Under the pieces are notes generated by a model that saw nothing but the letters and a program-made list of their open reading frames with translations, was not told the DNA's origin and ran no database searches. Source: Anaerolineae bacterium (GTDB lineage Bacteria > Chloroflexota > Anaerolineae > Anaerolineales > UBA4823). Taken from it: 9,148 nt of DNA. Of the stretch, positions 1 through 6,988 are shown piece after piece. Numbering within the stretch: position 1 is the first letter of the stretch; every line of letters begins with the position of its first letter. The stretch is from NCBI GenBank assembly GCA_030622805.1, contig JAUXFR010000031.1:1-9148 (forward strand). Direction: 5' to 3'. Position numbers and translations under genes: made by a program.

Positions 1-180
1 AGGAAAGCCCCGCTCAGGTTGGCTCCCAACAGGGAAGCCCCTTTCAGGTTGGCTCTTCCCAGGTAAGCCTCGCTCAGGTTGGCTCCCTCCAGGTTAGCTT
101 CGCTCAGAATGGCTCCCCCCAGTTCTGCCCCACTCAGGTTGGCTCCCTCCAGATTAGCATTGCTCAGGTTGGCGAATCCC
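1..180 (-). repeat. 15-nt coding repeats of the pentapeptide domain
   Basis: On the plus strand the core TCAGGTTGGCTCCC recurs with 30-nt spacing, alternating with a related unit of the AGGTTAGCTTCGC type, so the basic period is 15 nt. It is explained by the pentapeptide code (GCC AAC CTG on the minus strand). The low nucleotide divergence between units suggests recent expansion or gene conversion within the gene. Confidence 0.85.
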
Positions 181-587
181 AAATGAGCCTTGTTCAGCGA
201 ACCATCCCTAAGCCAGCCTCTATAGTGTAATTGCCGCACTGCTTCAACAGCAAAAGCATTATCCGGGCTGCCCATTTGCAGGACCAGGCTTTTCTTTTCC
301 TCACGCCTTTTTATCGCTTCATTGGCATTATCGAGAATCAATACGGTTATGCCTATAGCGATTAGCCCAGCGTGCAGATCCTGCAAGAACTTCGAGAAAT
401 CTGGATAGAAGTAGCCAATAAGTCCCAGGACTAGAATACCAACCCCCAAAAAATCTTCCCATTCAATGTACGATATGAAATTCTCTACCTTGTGTTGGCT
501 GTGTTTAATATATCTTTCTCGATGGTATTGAACGGTATATTGCCATCCCTTTTTCATTTCATTCCGAAGATATTCAAGATAAGTCAT
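1..587 (-). CDS. Membrane-anchored pentapeptide-repeat protein, C-terminus cut by window edge
   Basis: Partial gene; 195 codons are visible from the ATG at 587-585 and the frame is still open at base 1. An in-frame TAA lies nine codons upstream, so this is the first possible ATG; no convincing Shine-Dalgarno site precedes it. Residues 1-44 are charged and probably cytoplasmic. Hydrophobic segments follow at about 45-61 and 71-86, then a conserved-looking linker containing REEKKSLVLQMGSPDNAF (residues 94-112). From about residue 131 to the edge run tandem A(N/x)LxG pentapeptides (ANLSN, ANLEG, ANLSG, AELGG and so on), which fold as a right-handed quadrilateral beta-helix in this superfamily. 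The function of such membrane-tethered members is unknown to me. The gene lies 71 bp downstream of the glycosyltransferase on the same strand, but co-transcription is unproven. The assignment to the pentapeptide superfamily is firm; the role is not. Confidence 0.9.
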   Translation of the reverse strand, partial: MTYLEYLRNEMKKGWQYTVQYHRERYIKHSQHKVENFISYIEWEDFLGVGILVLGLIGYFYPDFSKFLQDLHAGLIAIGITVLILDNANEAIKRREEKKSLVLQMGSPDNAFAVEAVRQLHYRGWLRDGSLNKAHLGFANLSNANLEGANLSGAELGGAILSEANLEGANLSEAYLGRANLKGASLLGANLSGAF

Positions 588-658
588 ATACTTGTCGCTC
601 GCTTTAAATAGTTACAATGATTCTCAGAATTCGCGATGATTTCGTAATGTAGTGTCGT

Positions 659-2185
659 TTACGGCCGCGGGGCGGTGTAAAACTTGTAAGGCTCGTCCTG
701 ATAATAATGGAAGACATTGCGGTCGGGAAAAGCTTCAATCACGGCTGTATCGACCATGGAACCACGTGTGTGAACGAATATAAAGGGGGTGTCTAGGTAG
801 GGGTTGCTGAGTTCGATCAACGTACCGTACTCGATCCACATTTCCTCAGGATGGACGATGATTAGAGCAGGGGCGAGCTTCTGCGCTTCGGGGGTCAGGA
901 AGGGCTCAATGTGTGCTCGCTCCACGCCGTATAGACCACGCATATCTCCCAGCCGGGCGGGTGTGTAGAAAAACATGTTGTAGACTGTGAGAAATGTCAA
1001 CAGAAATACGACGCCTAGAGACCGGGCACGCTGGTACTTTTTCTTCCGATCCCAGCGTTCTCTCGGTCGGAAAGGCCAGCCAGCCAGCCAGGCGATGCCT
1101 GCTCCACTCAGGATCGTGATGCTGTAAAAACCCTCATAATAATAGCGCGGACCGTACAGGAAAGCGCCGATCCAGTAACTCACGTAAACCAGCACCAGGC
1201 TGGGGAATACCAGGCTGATCAGCACGCCGTCCAGGCGGCGCTTGCGGTTCTGGTAGAGCGCGACTAGCCCGAAGGGCAGGAAGATCCAGAAGAATTTCCC
1301 CCAGCCAAATAAATCGGACAGGCCGCGCTGCAGCGTCTGGCGGGTGCTGGTGATGCCCTGCTGGATGCTGTGTCCCTCAGGCAGCACGCCGTAGCCCGGT
1401 CCGAAGCCGATTCTGTCGTACTCCCACCACAGCGTGTACAGGTTTGTGAAAGGATCGCCGCTGGCTATATACTGCCAGACGATCTGTAGGGAAGCGATCC
1501 CTAAAACGATACCGCAAAGCGCAAGCAGCCGCTGACGGGTTTTTCTGCTGCCCGAAACCAGCAGGTAAAGACCGTGGATAGCGAACGGCAGTGCAACTCC
1601 CATAGCAGTCACGGGGCGGGTGATAACCAGCAAACCCAGCCAGACTCCCGCCAGGATTGCTGGAAGCCAGGGCTTGGACCGGCGTCCTGATCCGAACGCC
1701 TCCAGCCAGGATAAGGCGAACCCGGCGCTGAGCACCAACCCGAGCGGATGTGAGAGCAGCGAGCCGGAGTTCATCAGGAAAAAGGGCGAAGCGACCGTCA
1801 GCCCGGCGGCAAGCAAGCCCACTGTCTCGCTAAAGGTGCGTTTAGCCAGCAGGTAAGTCAGCCATATGCCCAGCCCAGCCAGCAGCGGATTGACCAGCGA
1901 ACGCGCTCCCAGGCGTATGCCCACTGCCAGCAGCGCCGGCCATCCGAGAGGATACTTGCCAAATCGCATGCCGTCATAGTCCACCACAAAAGGCACCAGG
2001 AAACTTTTCTCCCCTGGTGGTGAGGGCAGTGTCAGGTTGCCGCCGGAAATCGCCTGCGCCTGCCAGACGTACGCCATCTCGTCTTCCAGGTGTGCCATGT
2101 GCTCGAACACTTTGTTGTGCACCAGGAAGGCGCCCAGCACACCTAGCAGGCAAAGGATGATGGCGATACGGTCAGAACGGGTCAT
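659..2185 (-). CDS. GT-C fold membrane glycosyltransferase, GT39/PMT-like
   Basis: 508-residue polytopic membrane protein resembling the GT39/ArnT-like family (dolichyl- or polyprenyl-phosphate-sugar-dependent transferases). A first membrane helix (about 7-23) is followed by the acidic cluster HLEDEMAY (32-39), in the place where GT-C enzymes carry their catalytic/metal-binding acidic motif in the first extracytoplasmic loop. The loop continues to RFGKYPLGWP (74-83). Many hydrophobic helices follow, with GSLLSHPLG near 141-149, ITRP near residue 188 and GPRYYYEG near 345-352. The last ~100 residues form a soluble tail. Family knowledge suggests sugar transfer from a lipid-linked donor to a protein, lipid or wall polymer outside the membrane; the donor and acceptor cannot be told. 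The ATG at 2185 has no Shine-Dalgarno site. A candidate promoter lies immediately upstream, so the mRNA may be nearly leaderless. The gene is 120 bp downstream of the phosphatase gene and may be transcribed alone. Confidence 0.8.
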   Translation of the reverse strand: MTRSDRIAIILCLLGVLGAFLVHNKVFEHMAHLEDEMAYVWQAQAISGGNLTLPSPPGEKSFLVPFVVDYDGMRFGKYPLGWPALLAVGIRLGARSLVNPLLAGLGIWLTYLLAKRTFSETVGLLAAGLTVASPFFLMNSGSLLSHPLGLVLSAGFALSWLEAFGSGRRSKPWLPAILAGVWLGLLVITRPVTAMGVALPFAIHGLYLLVSGSRKTRQRLLALCGIVLGIASLQIVWQYIASGDPFTNLYTLWWEYDRIGFGPGYGVLPEGHSIQQGITSTRQTLQRGLSDLFGWGKFFWIFLPFGLVALYQNRKRRLDGVLISLVFPSLVLVYVSYWIGAFLYGPRYYYEGFYSITILSGAGIAWLAGWPFRPRERWDRKKKYQRARSLGVVFLLTFLTVYNMFFYTPARLGDMRGLYGVERAHIEPFLTPEAQKLAPALIIVHPEEMWIEYGTLIELSNPYLDTPFIFVHTRGSMVDTAVIEAFPDRNVFHYYQDEPYKFYTAPRP

Positions 2186-2199
2186 GGGGAATTGTGATC

Positions 2200-2229
2200 A
2201 GTCTATCAGTAAATCAGATAACATGTCAA
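2200..2229 (-). promoter_or_regulatory. Candidate sigma70-type promoter of the glycosyltransferase
   Basis: On the minus strand TTGACA (2229-2224) is followed after 18 nt by TAGACT (2205-2200). The -35 box is perfect and the -10 box is 4/6. The expected start site would lie about 8 nt before the ATG at 2185, which fits the absence of a ribosome binding site. Confidence 0.45.
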
Positions 2230-2273
2230 TTGGGTTATAGGTGATCAGATAATTTCGCACTTGGGTAATCATT

Positions 2274-2301
2274 TAATTCGTAATCCGTAATTCGCAATTA
2301 A
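2274..2301. repeat. Short tandem 7-bp repeat
   Basis: Four consecutive heptamers, TAATTCG, TAATCCG, TAATTCG and CAATTAA, lie in the 120-bp gap just after the phosphatase stop codon. The first three units differ at one base and the fourth is degenerate. There is no coding potential and no hairpin. The role is unknown. Confidence 0.7.
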
Positions 2302-2305
2302 TCTC

Positions 2306-3298
2306 TTATGCATCGACCTCGCGCAGGGCAGATAAAGCGGCTGAATGAAGCAGGTTATTGGAAGCCAGGATGCCGCGGTTGTTGGTCAGGCTGCGACCGG
2401 TCGTAAAGTCGAGCGGCTTACCATCCAGGTCGGTGATCCTTCCGCCAGCTTCTTCCAGGATCAGCGATCCTGCCGCCTGATCCCAGATCTTTTCGCGGTA
2501 ATCAGGTCGGTCGGGAGAAAGCAAACGCAGGTAAAGCTCCCCTTTTCCAGCCGCCAGAACGGCGTACTTAGCCTGGCTGTCGAGCCGCACCGGATCAGCC
2601 TCCACACCCAGAGCAGCCGAAAAGTGATCGACCTGGTTCACGTTGGTGTGCCCCGACTCTACCGAACGAAGGATGCGCGCTTGGCTGGGGTTTTCTATCT
2701 GGGAAACCTGGAGCTGACGGTAGTCGCCAGGAGTTTCCAGCGCTGTCGCCCAGGAGCCCTGATTACGAGCCGCGACCAGCAAAGAGCCGCTTCCGCCGAT
2801 AGATGGATGGTATGCATTGCTCAGGTGTGGGCAGCCCAGCGCAGCGACCTGCACCCGACCATCTACGATAAGCGCCAGAGCGACTGCATACTGGTCGCCT
2901 CGCAGGAAGCCCTTAGTGCCATCGATCGGGTCCAGGGTCCAGAAACGCTTGCCGGAAGATCCCTGACCGCGGTCGATCCAATCGCAGACCGAAGCTGGCG
3001 CGGCCTCTGGGATAGATCGTTTGACAAATTTCGTCACCTGGTTCAGGTTGTCGGATCCCTCTGCAGCGCGCAGCCCTGCGGCGTCCTCTTCGGCGACCAG
3101 CGGGTCCTCCTGAAAGACTTCAGCCAGCATGCGGCTGATCAACGCCTGGGAGGCATAGTCCGCGACCGTGACCGGCGAGCGGTCCTCTTTAGTGAGCGCC
3201 GGCGTAACCATTTCAAGCTGCACCTGCCGCACCAGTAGCGCAGCCTGTCGTGCAGCGTCAACAGCAAACATTATTTCGGGATTACTTGTGTCTATCAT
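2306..3298 (-). CDS. 3'(2'),5'-bisphosphate nucleotidase, HAL2/SAL1 type
   Basis: 330-residue member of the Mg-dependent, Li-sensitive inositol monophosphatase superfamily. Family knowledge assigns removal of the 3' phosphate from PAP (adenosine 3',5'-bisphosphate), a by-product of sulfate assimilation and sulfotransfer; PAPS or inositol phosphates are possible side substrates. Visible motifs: KEDRSPVTVADYASQ (37-51), metal ligands AEED (69-72), DPIDGTKGF (123-131), and WDQAAG (272-277) near the C-terminus. The HAL2/SAL1-like features are RLDSQAKYAVLAAGKGELYLR (starting at 238) and REKIWD, and the length is greater than the ~250 residues of short CysQ. The start was set at the ATG at 3298 because AAGGA (3311-3307) sits 8 nt upstream. 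A TTG seven codons further upstream would add residues but lies above that ribosome binding site. The gene is 98 bp downstream of rimO on the same strand. No sulfate-assimilation genes are visible to support the pathway. Confidence 0.9.
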   Translation of the reverse strand: MIDTSNPEIMFAVDAARQAALLVRQVQLEMVTPALTKEDRSPVTVADYASQALISRMLAEVFQEDPLVAEEDAAGLRAAEGSDNLNQVTKFVKRSIPEAAPASVCDWIDRGQGSSGKRFWTLDPIDGTKGFLRGDQYAVALALIVDGRVQVAALGCPHLSNAYHPSIGGSGSLLVAARNQGSWATALETPGDYRQLQVSQIENPSQARILRSVESGHTNVNQVDHFSAALGVEADPVRLDSQAKYAVLAAGKGELYLRLLSPDRPDYREKIWDQAAGSLILEEAGGRITDLDGKPLDFTTGRSLTNNRGILASNNLLHSAALSALREVDA

Positions 3299-3306
3299 GG
3301 TTAATT

Positions 3307-3311
3307 TCCTT
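3307..3311 (-). promoter_or_regulatory. Ribosome binding site that sets the phosphatase start
   Basis: AAGGA on the minus strand, 8 nt before the ATG at 3298. It overlaps the possible TTG-initiated extension (3319), so it argues for the shorter protein. Confidence 0.7.
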
Positions 3312-3396
3312 AAGACCAATCCAAATAATGCGGGATAATCTGGTGTCTGGGAATCAAAATCTTCGAATATCTGTTTTTTCAGTGTTCATCAGCGTT

Positions 3397-4749
3397 CTAA
3401 TTAATCATGTTTGGGCAGCCGCTCAGATCGTAAGACATGGCGCCGGTGATGCGTACGGACGCCATTTGACCTTCGGGCAGTTCGCCCTCGATGATCACCA
3501 TACCATCGATCTCGGGGGCATCGCGGTAAGAGCGCCCGAGGGAGATGCCGTCTCCAGAGCCTTCGATCAGCACATCCAGTGACCCGCCGACGAAGGTCTG
3601 ATTTTTTTCCAGGGAGATACCCTGCTGAAGCTGCATCAGTCGTTCGTAGCGTTCCTGCTTAACTTCAGGTGGGACGGGGTCTCCAAGCGGTTCACTGCTG
3701 GTGCCGGGTTCAAAAGAGAACATAAAAGCGCCCACGCGGTCAAAGCGCATCTCTGCCACAAAGTCCAGCAGCGTTTGGAACTCCTGTTCGGTTTCGCCCG
3801 GGTAGCCGGTGATGAACGTGGTTCGCAGTGCCAGATCCGGTATTGCTGTGCTCATCTTCTCCAGGGTGCGATGAACCCAGTCAATGTTTGCCGGGCGGTG
3901 CATCCGGCGCAGGGTTGCAGGGTGGGCGTGCTGTAGGGGCATGTCCAGGTAGGGCAGGATCTGTTTGTGTGATGCCATTACTTCGATCAGACGGTCTGTG
4001 ACGTATCCGGGATAGGCATACATCACGCGTATCCAGTCCACATCGGGCACGGCAGCGACGAGCTGTTCGAGCAGTTCCGCCAACCCGTCTTTTCTCCCCA
4101 GGTCGTGACCGTAATCGGTTGTGTCCTGTGCGATCAGGATCAGCTCGTGGACGCCAGCATCCTGCAGCAGGCGTGCTTCCTTGACGATGGCATCCATCGG
4201 GCGGCTGACGGCTGTGCCCTTGATGAGCGGAATGGCGCAGAAGGCGCACGGTCGGCGGCACCCGTCAGCGATTTTGATATACGCGCTGCCGCCCTGCAGT
4301 GCGACCCGGGGGATACCGCGTTCGTCTGTTCCTACGGTCTTGACCTCGGGCAGGTGGTATACAGGCTCTGGGTGTGAGCCATCTCGCAGCTTCTCGACAA
4401 CCTCCAGGATGTCCATCCATCGCCGGGTGCCGAGGATGCCGTCTATGCCCGGCACCTGCTTTACGACCTCAGCACCATAGCGTTGGGTTAAGCACCCTGC
4501 CGCGATCAGAACCTGTCCAGCCCGCTTCTGGGATGCCATCTCACCGAGCACCTGCAGCGACTCTTCCTTTGCTGGTCCGATGAATCCGCACGTATTAACG
4601 ATGATCACCTGTGCCCGGGAGGCTTGCTCTGTCGGGCGGTAATCGTCGCCTGCCACAAGCTGTGCCAACGCTTCGGAATCGACGGTATTTTTAGCGCAGC
4701 CCAGGGACACGAGATGGAAAGATTTAGATATCAAGGGTTCGGTGGTCAT
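3397..4749 (-). CDS. rimO: Ribosomal protein uS12 methylthiotransferase RimO
   Basis: 450-residue radical-SAM methylthiotransferase that, by family knowledge, adds a beta-methylthio group to the conserved Asp of ribosomal protein uS12, using two [4Fe-4S] clusters. The N-terminal UPF0004 domain carries SLGCAKNTVDSE (C18), NTCGFI (C54) and AAGCLTQRY (C86), the three Cys ligands of the auxiliary cluster. The radical-SAM motif CxxxCxxC is C164-RRP-C168-AF-C171. The C-terminal TRAM domain (about 375-445) includes DVLIEGSGDGISLGRS. The NTCGFI..AKEES signature and the total length fit RimO better than the tRNA enzyme MiaB. The start ATG at 4749 is preceded by GGTGA at 6-nt spacing. It lies 94 bp downstream of the rodZ-like gene; a rodZ-rimO neighbourhood is common in bacteria. 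Confidence 0.95.
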   Translation of the reverse strand: MTTEPLISKSFHLVSLGCAKNTVDSEALAQLVAGDDYRPTEQASRAQVIIVNTCGFIGPAKEESLQVLGEMASQKRAGQVLIAAGCLTQRYGAEVVKQVPGIDGILGTRRWMDILEVVEKLRDGSHPEPVYHLPEVKTVGTDERGIPRVALQGGSAYIKIADGCRRPCAFCAIPLIKGTAVSRPMDAIVKEARLLQDAGVHELILIAQDTTDYGHDLGRKDGLAELLEQLVAAVPDVDWIRVMYAYPGYVTDRLIEVMASHKQILPYLDMPLQHAHPATLRRMHRPANIDWVHRTLEKMSTAIPDLALRTTFITGYPGETEQEFQTLLDFVAEMRFDRVGAFMFSFEPGTSSEPLGDPVPPEVKQERYERLMQLQQGISLEKNQTFVGGSLDVLIEGSGDGISLGRSYRDAPEIDGMVIIEGELPEGQMASVRITGAMSYDLSGCPNMIN

Positions 4750-4776
4750 AAACTTTCACCACGGAGAATGCACTGT

Positions 4777-4822
4777 ACACAGCGGAAATTGTGACTCTCC
4801 ATGATCCCAGTGAACGCTGTGT
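4777..4822. repeat. 8-bp inverted repeat in the rodZ-rimO gap
   Basis: ACACAGCG (4777-4784) and its reverse complement CGCTGTGT (4815-4822) are separated by 30 nt. The nearby stretch TTCACCACGGAGAA (4756-4769) has the look of a degenerate dispersed repeat rather than of a regulatory site. A loop of 30 nt with no T-tract makes a terminator unlikely. No clear promoter for rimO is seen in this gap. Confidence 0.5.
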
Positions 4823-4843
4823 TGGAGATTATTAGGTTCATGA

Positions 4844-6115
4844 TTAAGGGATGGGAGGGATGTCGGTGCCGGCGCCAGGCAGGACCGGGGAAGTGGGCGT
4901 AACGCGGGGAGTGCGTGTGGGTGTTGGCGTGATGGTGGGTGTCGGAACCACGAGACCTTCTCTGGTGTAGATCACATTGACCACCTGCCCATAATTGCCC
5001 AATCGCCCCTCATCATTCCCGTTGTAATAAACCTGTATCCCCCAACCATTGCCGGTCAGAATTTCGATCTGTGACTCACCTGAAAAGGGATAAGCGCTTC
5101 CGGGCAGCACCCTGCCGACCATCGCAATCTCATCATCGACAGTTACACGAACCCATGCTCTCTGGTGGACGGTGATATATATTTCAACCCCTTCCTCTCC
5201 ACTCAGGATTGGGGGCACTTCGATGGTCGAGTCTGCGAGCGGTGTATTCTGCGGTTGGGCAAGCACTGGCGCAGATTGAGGGGGCGTTTCAGTGACGGTC
5301 ACAACGCTGACCGAGGGTGAAGGGGATGCGATCAGTATGTCAGCGATTGAGGGGGCGGTCGTTGTAGGTACGGTGTTTGACTGCATGGCGAATACCCGGA
5401 TCGACATCCATACGACGAAGACCACAATAAAAATCCCAACTGTGCCGCCGATCAGTACATCGCTTGAGAATATTCGCCGCATCCGAGCGGGCAGGAGCGG
5501 CTTGCGGTGGGTTCGTTTTGGGGCAGCATCCGATTTGGATTTCCTGACGGTCAGGCGAGCCTGCAGCCCCTGCGCAAAACGTATCAGCAGTGGTTCAGGA
5601 TCCATCCCCAGGAAAATGGCGTAGTTATTGAGCATCCCGCGCCCCTGGACTGGGGAGGGCATCGCATCCATGTCCCCTGCTTCCAGAGCTTTCAGGTAAT
5701 GCTGTCGCAGGTTGGTATGCCGTTCGACATCATCCAGAGAAAGCCCCAGGGTCTCTCTCTGTTTCTTCAATCGCTGACCCACTTCGATAAAAGCCGACTC
5801 TGCGTCACCGGATGCGCCTTCTATTTTCTCGGGCTTTGGTTCTGGTGTGGGTTCATCTGCTGCACCCTGTCCGGGTTCTGGCACACTTTCCCCGTCCAGG
5901 GATGCGAGTAATGCCTTGGTGTCCAGCCCGAGGAAATTGGCGTAGGTGCGTAAGAAACCGCGCGCCTGAGTGCTGGATGGCATGCTGTTAAAGTCACCAG
6001 CTTCCAGCGCCTGCAGGTAATGCAGACGCATGTAGGTAGCTTTTGAGACCTGTTCCAATGTCAGGCTGCGTGCCTCGCGGGCTTCTCTTAGCTGTTTTCC
6101 GATCGAGTTATTCAT
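4844..6115 (-). CDS. RodZ-like membrane protein with two N-terminal HTH domains
   Basis: 423 residues from the ATG at 6115. A TTG five codons upstream (6130) would add MIIPS; neither start has a clear Shine-Dalgarno site. Two homologous RodZ-type HTH domains lie at about 5-70 and 109-177. They share the pattern HYL(Q/K)ALEAGD and Q(A/G)RG(F/M)L..YA.FLG(L/M)D and are joined by an acidic/Pro-rich linker (76-107). A basic stretch (187-215) precedes one membrane helix (about 219-241). Then come a Ser/Thr/Pro-rich spacer (246-306), a beta-rich DUF4115-like domain (about 309-385) and a PTPTxTPTPT tail. The expected topology is cytoplasmic HTH and external C-terminus. Family knowledge links RodZ to MreB and rod-shape maintenance; a role in transcription is an alternative. 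Canonical RodZ has one HTH, so the tandem copy is unusual. It sits upstream of rimO. Confidence 0.85.
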   Translation of the reverse strand: MNNSIGKQLREAREARSLTLEQVSKATYMRLHYLQALEAGDFNSMPSSTQARGFLRTYANFLGLDTKALLASLDGESVPEPGQGAADEPTPEPKPEKIEGASGDAESAFIEVGQRLKKQRETLGLSLDDVERHTNLRQHYLKALEAGDMDAMPSPVQGRGMLNNYAIFLGMDPEPLLIRFAQGLQARLTVRKSKSDAAPKRTHRKPLLPARMRRIFSSDVLIGGTVGIFIVVFVVWMSIRVFAMQSNTVPTTTAPSIADILIASPSPSVSVVTVTETPPQSAPVLAQPQNTPLADSTIEVPPILSGEEGVEIYITVHQRAWVRVTVDDEIAMVGRVLPGSAYPFSGESQIEILTGNGWGIQVYYNGNDEGRLGNYGQVVNVIYTREGLVVPTPTITPTPTRTPRVTPTSPVLPGAGTDIPPIP

Positions 6116-6147
6116 GCTGGGGATGATCAATATTTGTGCCGAATCAA

Positions 6148-6156
6148 TTTATATCA
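6148..6156 (-). promoter_or_regulatory. Candidate extended -10 box for the rodZ-like gene
   Basis: On the minus strand TGATATAAA matches an extended -10 element (TG, one base, TATAAA). The predicted start site near 6141 leaves a leader of about 26 nt before the ATG at 6115. No -35 box is convincing. It resembles the extended -10 upstream of recO. Confidence 0.4.
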
Positions 6157-6165
6157 CAAGTCACA

Positions 6166-6193
6166 CCAGCCCGACGTTTGGTCGTCGGGCTGG
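6166..6193 (-). terminator. Hairpin after rplI, probable terminator without a clear T-tract
   Basis: Perfect 11-bp stem CCAGCCCGACG (6166-6176) / CGTCGGGCTGG (6183-6193) with a 6-nt loop, starting 27 nt past the rplI stop codon. In the direction of rplI transcription it is followed by TGTGACTTGTG rather than a run of T, so it may be a weak terminator, a pausing signal or a 3'-end stabiliser. It separates rplI from the downstream rodZ-like gene. Confidence 0.6.
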
Positions 6194-6220
6194 CAGGCTT
6201 TTGATTGGATGGGTGAGTTC

Positions 6221-6862
6221 TTACTCGGTTTCTTCTGCCAGTTGTTCGGTCTCAGACTCCGTTTCCTGCTCTATCTCTTGCTCAGCTTCTTCGATATCAG
6301 CGATCAGTTCGTCCTCTATCAACAGATCCGCAGTCTCCAGCAGCGCATCGAGCTCTTCGTCAACCTCGCCCTCAACCTGTTCGCTCTCAAGCGGGATCAG
6401 AGCTGACTCGGGTGATTCTCCTTCACGGTGCACAAGCACTTCCAATTCCGGGATCAGGTCAATTGTCAGGCGGACGTTGGCTTTGTGCAAACCAATCGTT
6501 CGGATGGGCTGGGTGTCAATTTGCCGGCGGTCGACATCTACTTCGATCTGTTCCTTAATCTCATCAGCGATCATCTGCGGCGTGACGGATCCGTACAGTT
6601 TGTCAGTCTCTCCAGCTTTGGCAGGGAAAATCAGCCGCAGTCCAGACAACTGGTCGGCAAGACCGCTCAGTTCTACGTTCTCAATCGCTCGCCTGGTTTC
6701 TGCCTGATCCCAGATGCGATCAGCCTGCTTGAGCGCTCCGGGCGTGGCCAGCACAGCCAGACTTTGAGGAAGCAGGTAGTTGCGACCATAGCCGGTGGCG
6801 ACCTTCTTGACATCACCTGCGCGACCCAATTTGTATACATCTTTGATCAATAATACTTTCAT
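6221..6862 (-). CDS. rplI: 50S ribosomal protein bL9 with acidic C-terminal tail
   Basis: 213 residues. The N-terminal 23S rRNA-binding domain starts MKVLLIKDVYKLGRAGD and contains GYGRNYLLP (24-32), the bL9 signature. The connecting helix and C-terminal domain run to about residue 147, the full length of an ordinary bL9 (about 148). The remaining ~65 residues are an extension with 28 Asp/Glu and no Lys or Arg after R146. bL9 binds near the base of the L1 stalk and helps keep the reading frame. The start ATG at 6862 is preceded by AAAGGG at 8-nt spacing. A good promoter lies upstream, and a hairpin follows the stop. Here rplI is not next to rpsF, ssb or rpsR, its common partners, so it looks like a separate transcription unit. 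No function is known to me for the tail. Confidence 0.95.
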   Translation of the reverse strand: MKVLLIKDVYKLGRAGDVKKVATGYGRNYLLPQSLAVLATPGALKQADRIWDQAETRRAIENVELSGLADQLSGLRLIFPAKAGETDKLYGSVTPQMIADEIKEQIEVDVDRRQIDTQPIRTIGLHKANVRLTIDLIPELEVLVHREGESPESALIPLESEQVEGEVDEELDALLETADLLIEDELIADIEEAEQEIEQETESETEQLAEETE

Positions 6863-6940
6863 TTTTCAAGCCCTTTCAATTATGGATTTCCGTGAGAACG
6901 GATAGCCCGGGCTAAGGGTACAAAGCACCGGGCGCAGCAA

Positions 6941-6969
6941 ATTTTACCAGAAGGGTATGCTAACGTCAA
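6941..6969 (-). promoter_or_regulatory. Sigma70-type promoter of rplI
   Basis: Minus strand TTGACG (6969-6964), a 17-nt spacer, then TAAAAT (6946-6941): five of six matches in both boxes with ideal spacing. The start site near 6934 leaves a leader of about 70 nt, which holds the palindrome AGCCCGGGCT (6904-6913) and a 6-bp inverted repeat, GCCCGG (6905-6910) / CCGGGC (6928-6933). Whether these regulate rplI is unknown. Confidence 0.7.
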
Positions 6970-6973
6970 CGAC

Positions 6974-6982
6974 TGATATAAT
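6974..6982 (+). promoter_or_regulatory. Extended -10 promoter of recO, leaderless start
   Basis: TGATATAAT is a perfect extended -10 element (TG, one base, TATAAT). The recO ATG begins 7 nt after the last T, where transcription should initiate, so the message would start at or within a base or two of the start codon. No Shine-Dalgarno site exists in the remaining bases. The -35 area overlaps the divergent rplI promoter. Confidence 0.65.
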
Positions 6983-6988
6983 CCAGGT

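Noticed and set aside
1..180. Regular short repeats that could be taken for a CRISPR array or tandem satellite
   Set aside because: The period is 15/30 nt without spacers, and the minus strand translates cleanly into pentapeptide repeats.
2345..3238. Long plus-strand open frame opposite the phosphatase gene
   Set aside because: The minus strand encodes a protein with all family motifs; the plus-strand frame has no recognisable domain and is an antisense shadow.
6114..6707. Ser-rich plus-strand open frame over rplI
   Set aside because: It is the antisense of the acidic bL9 tail (Glu codons read backwards as Ser) and lacks a ribosome binding site.
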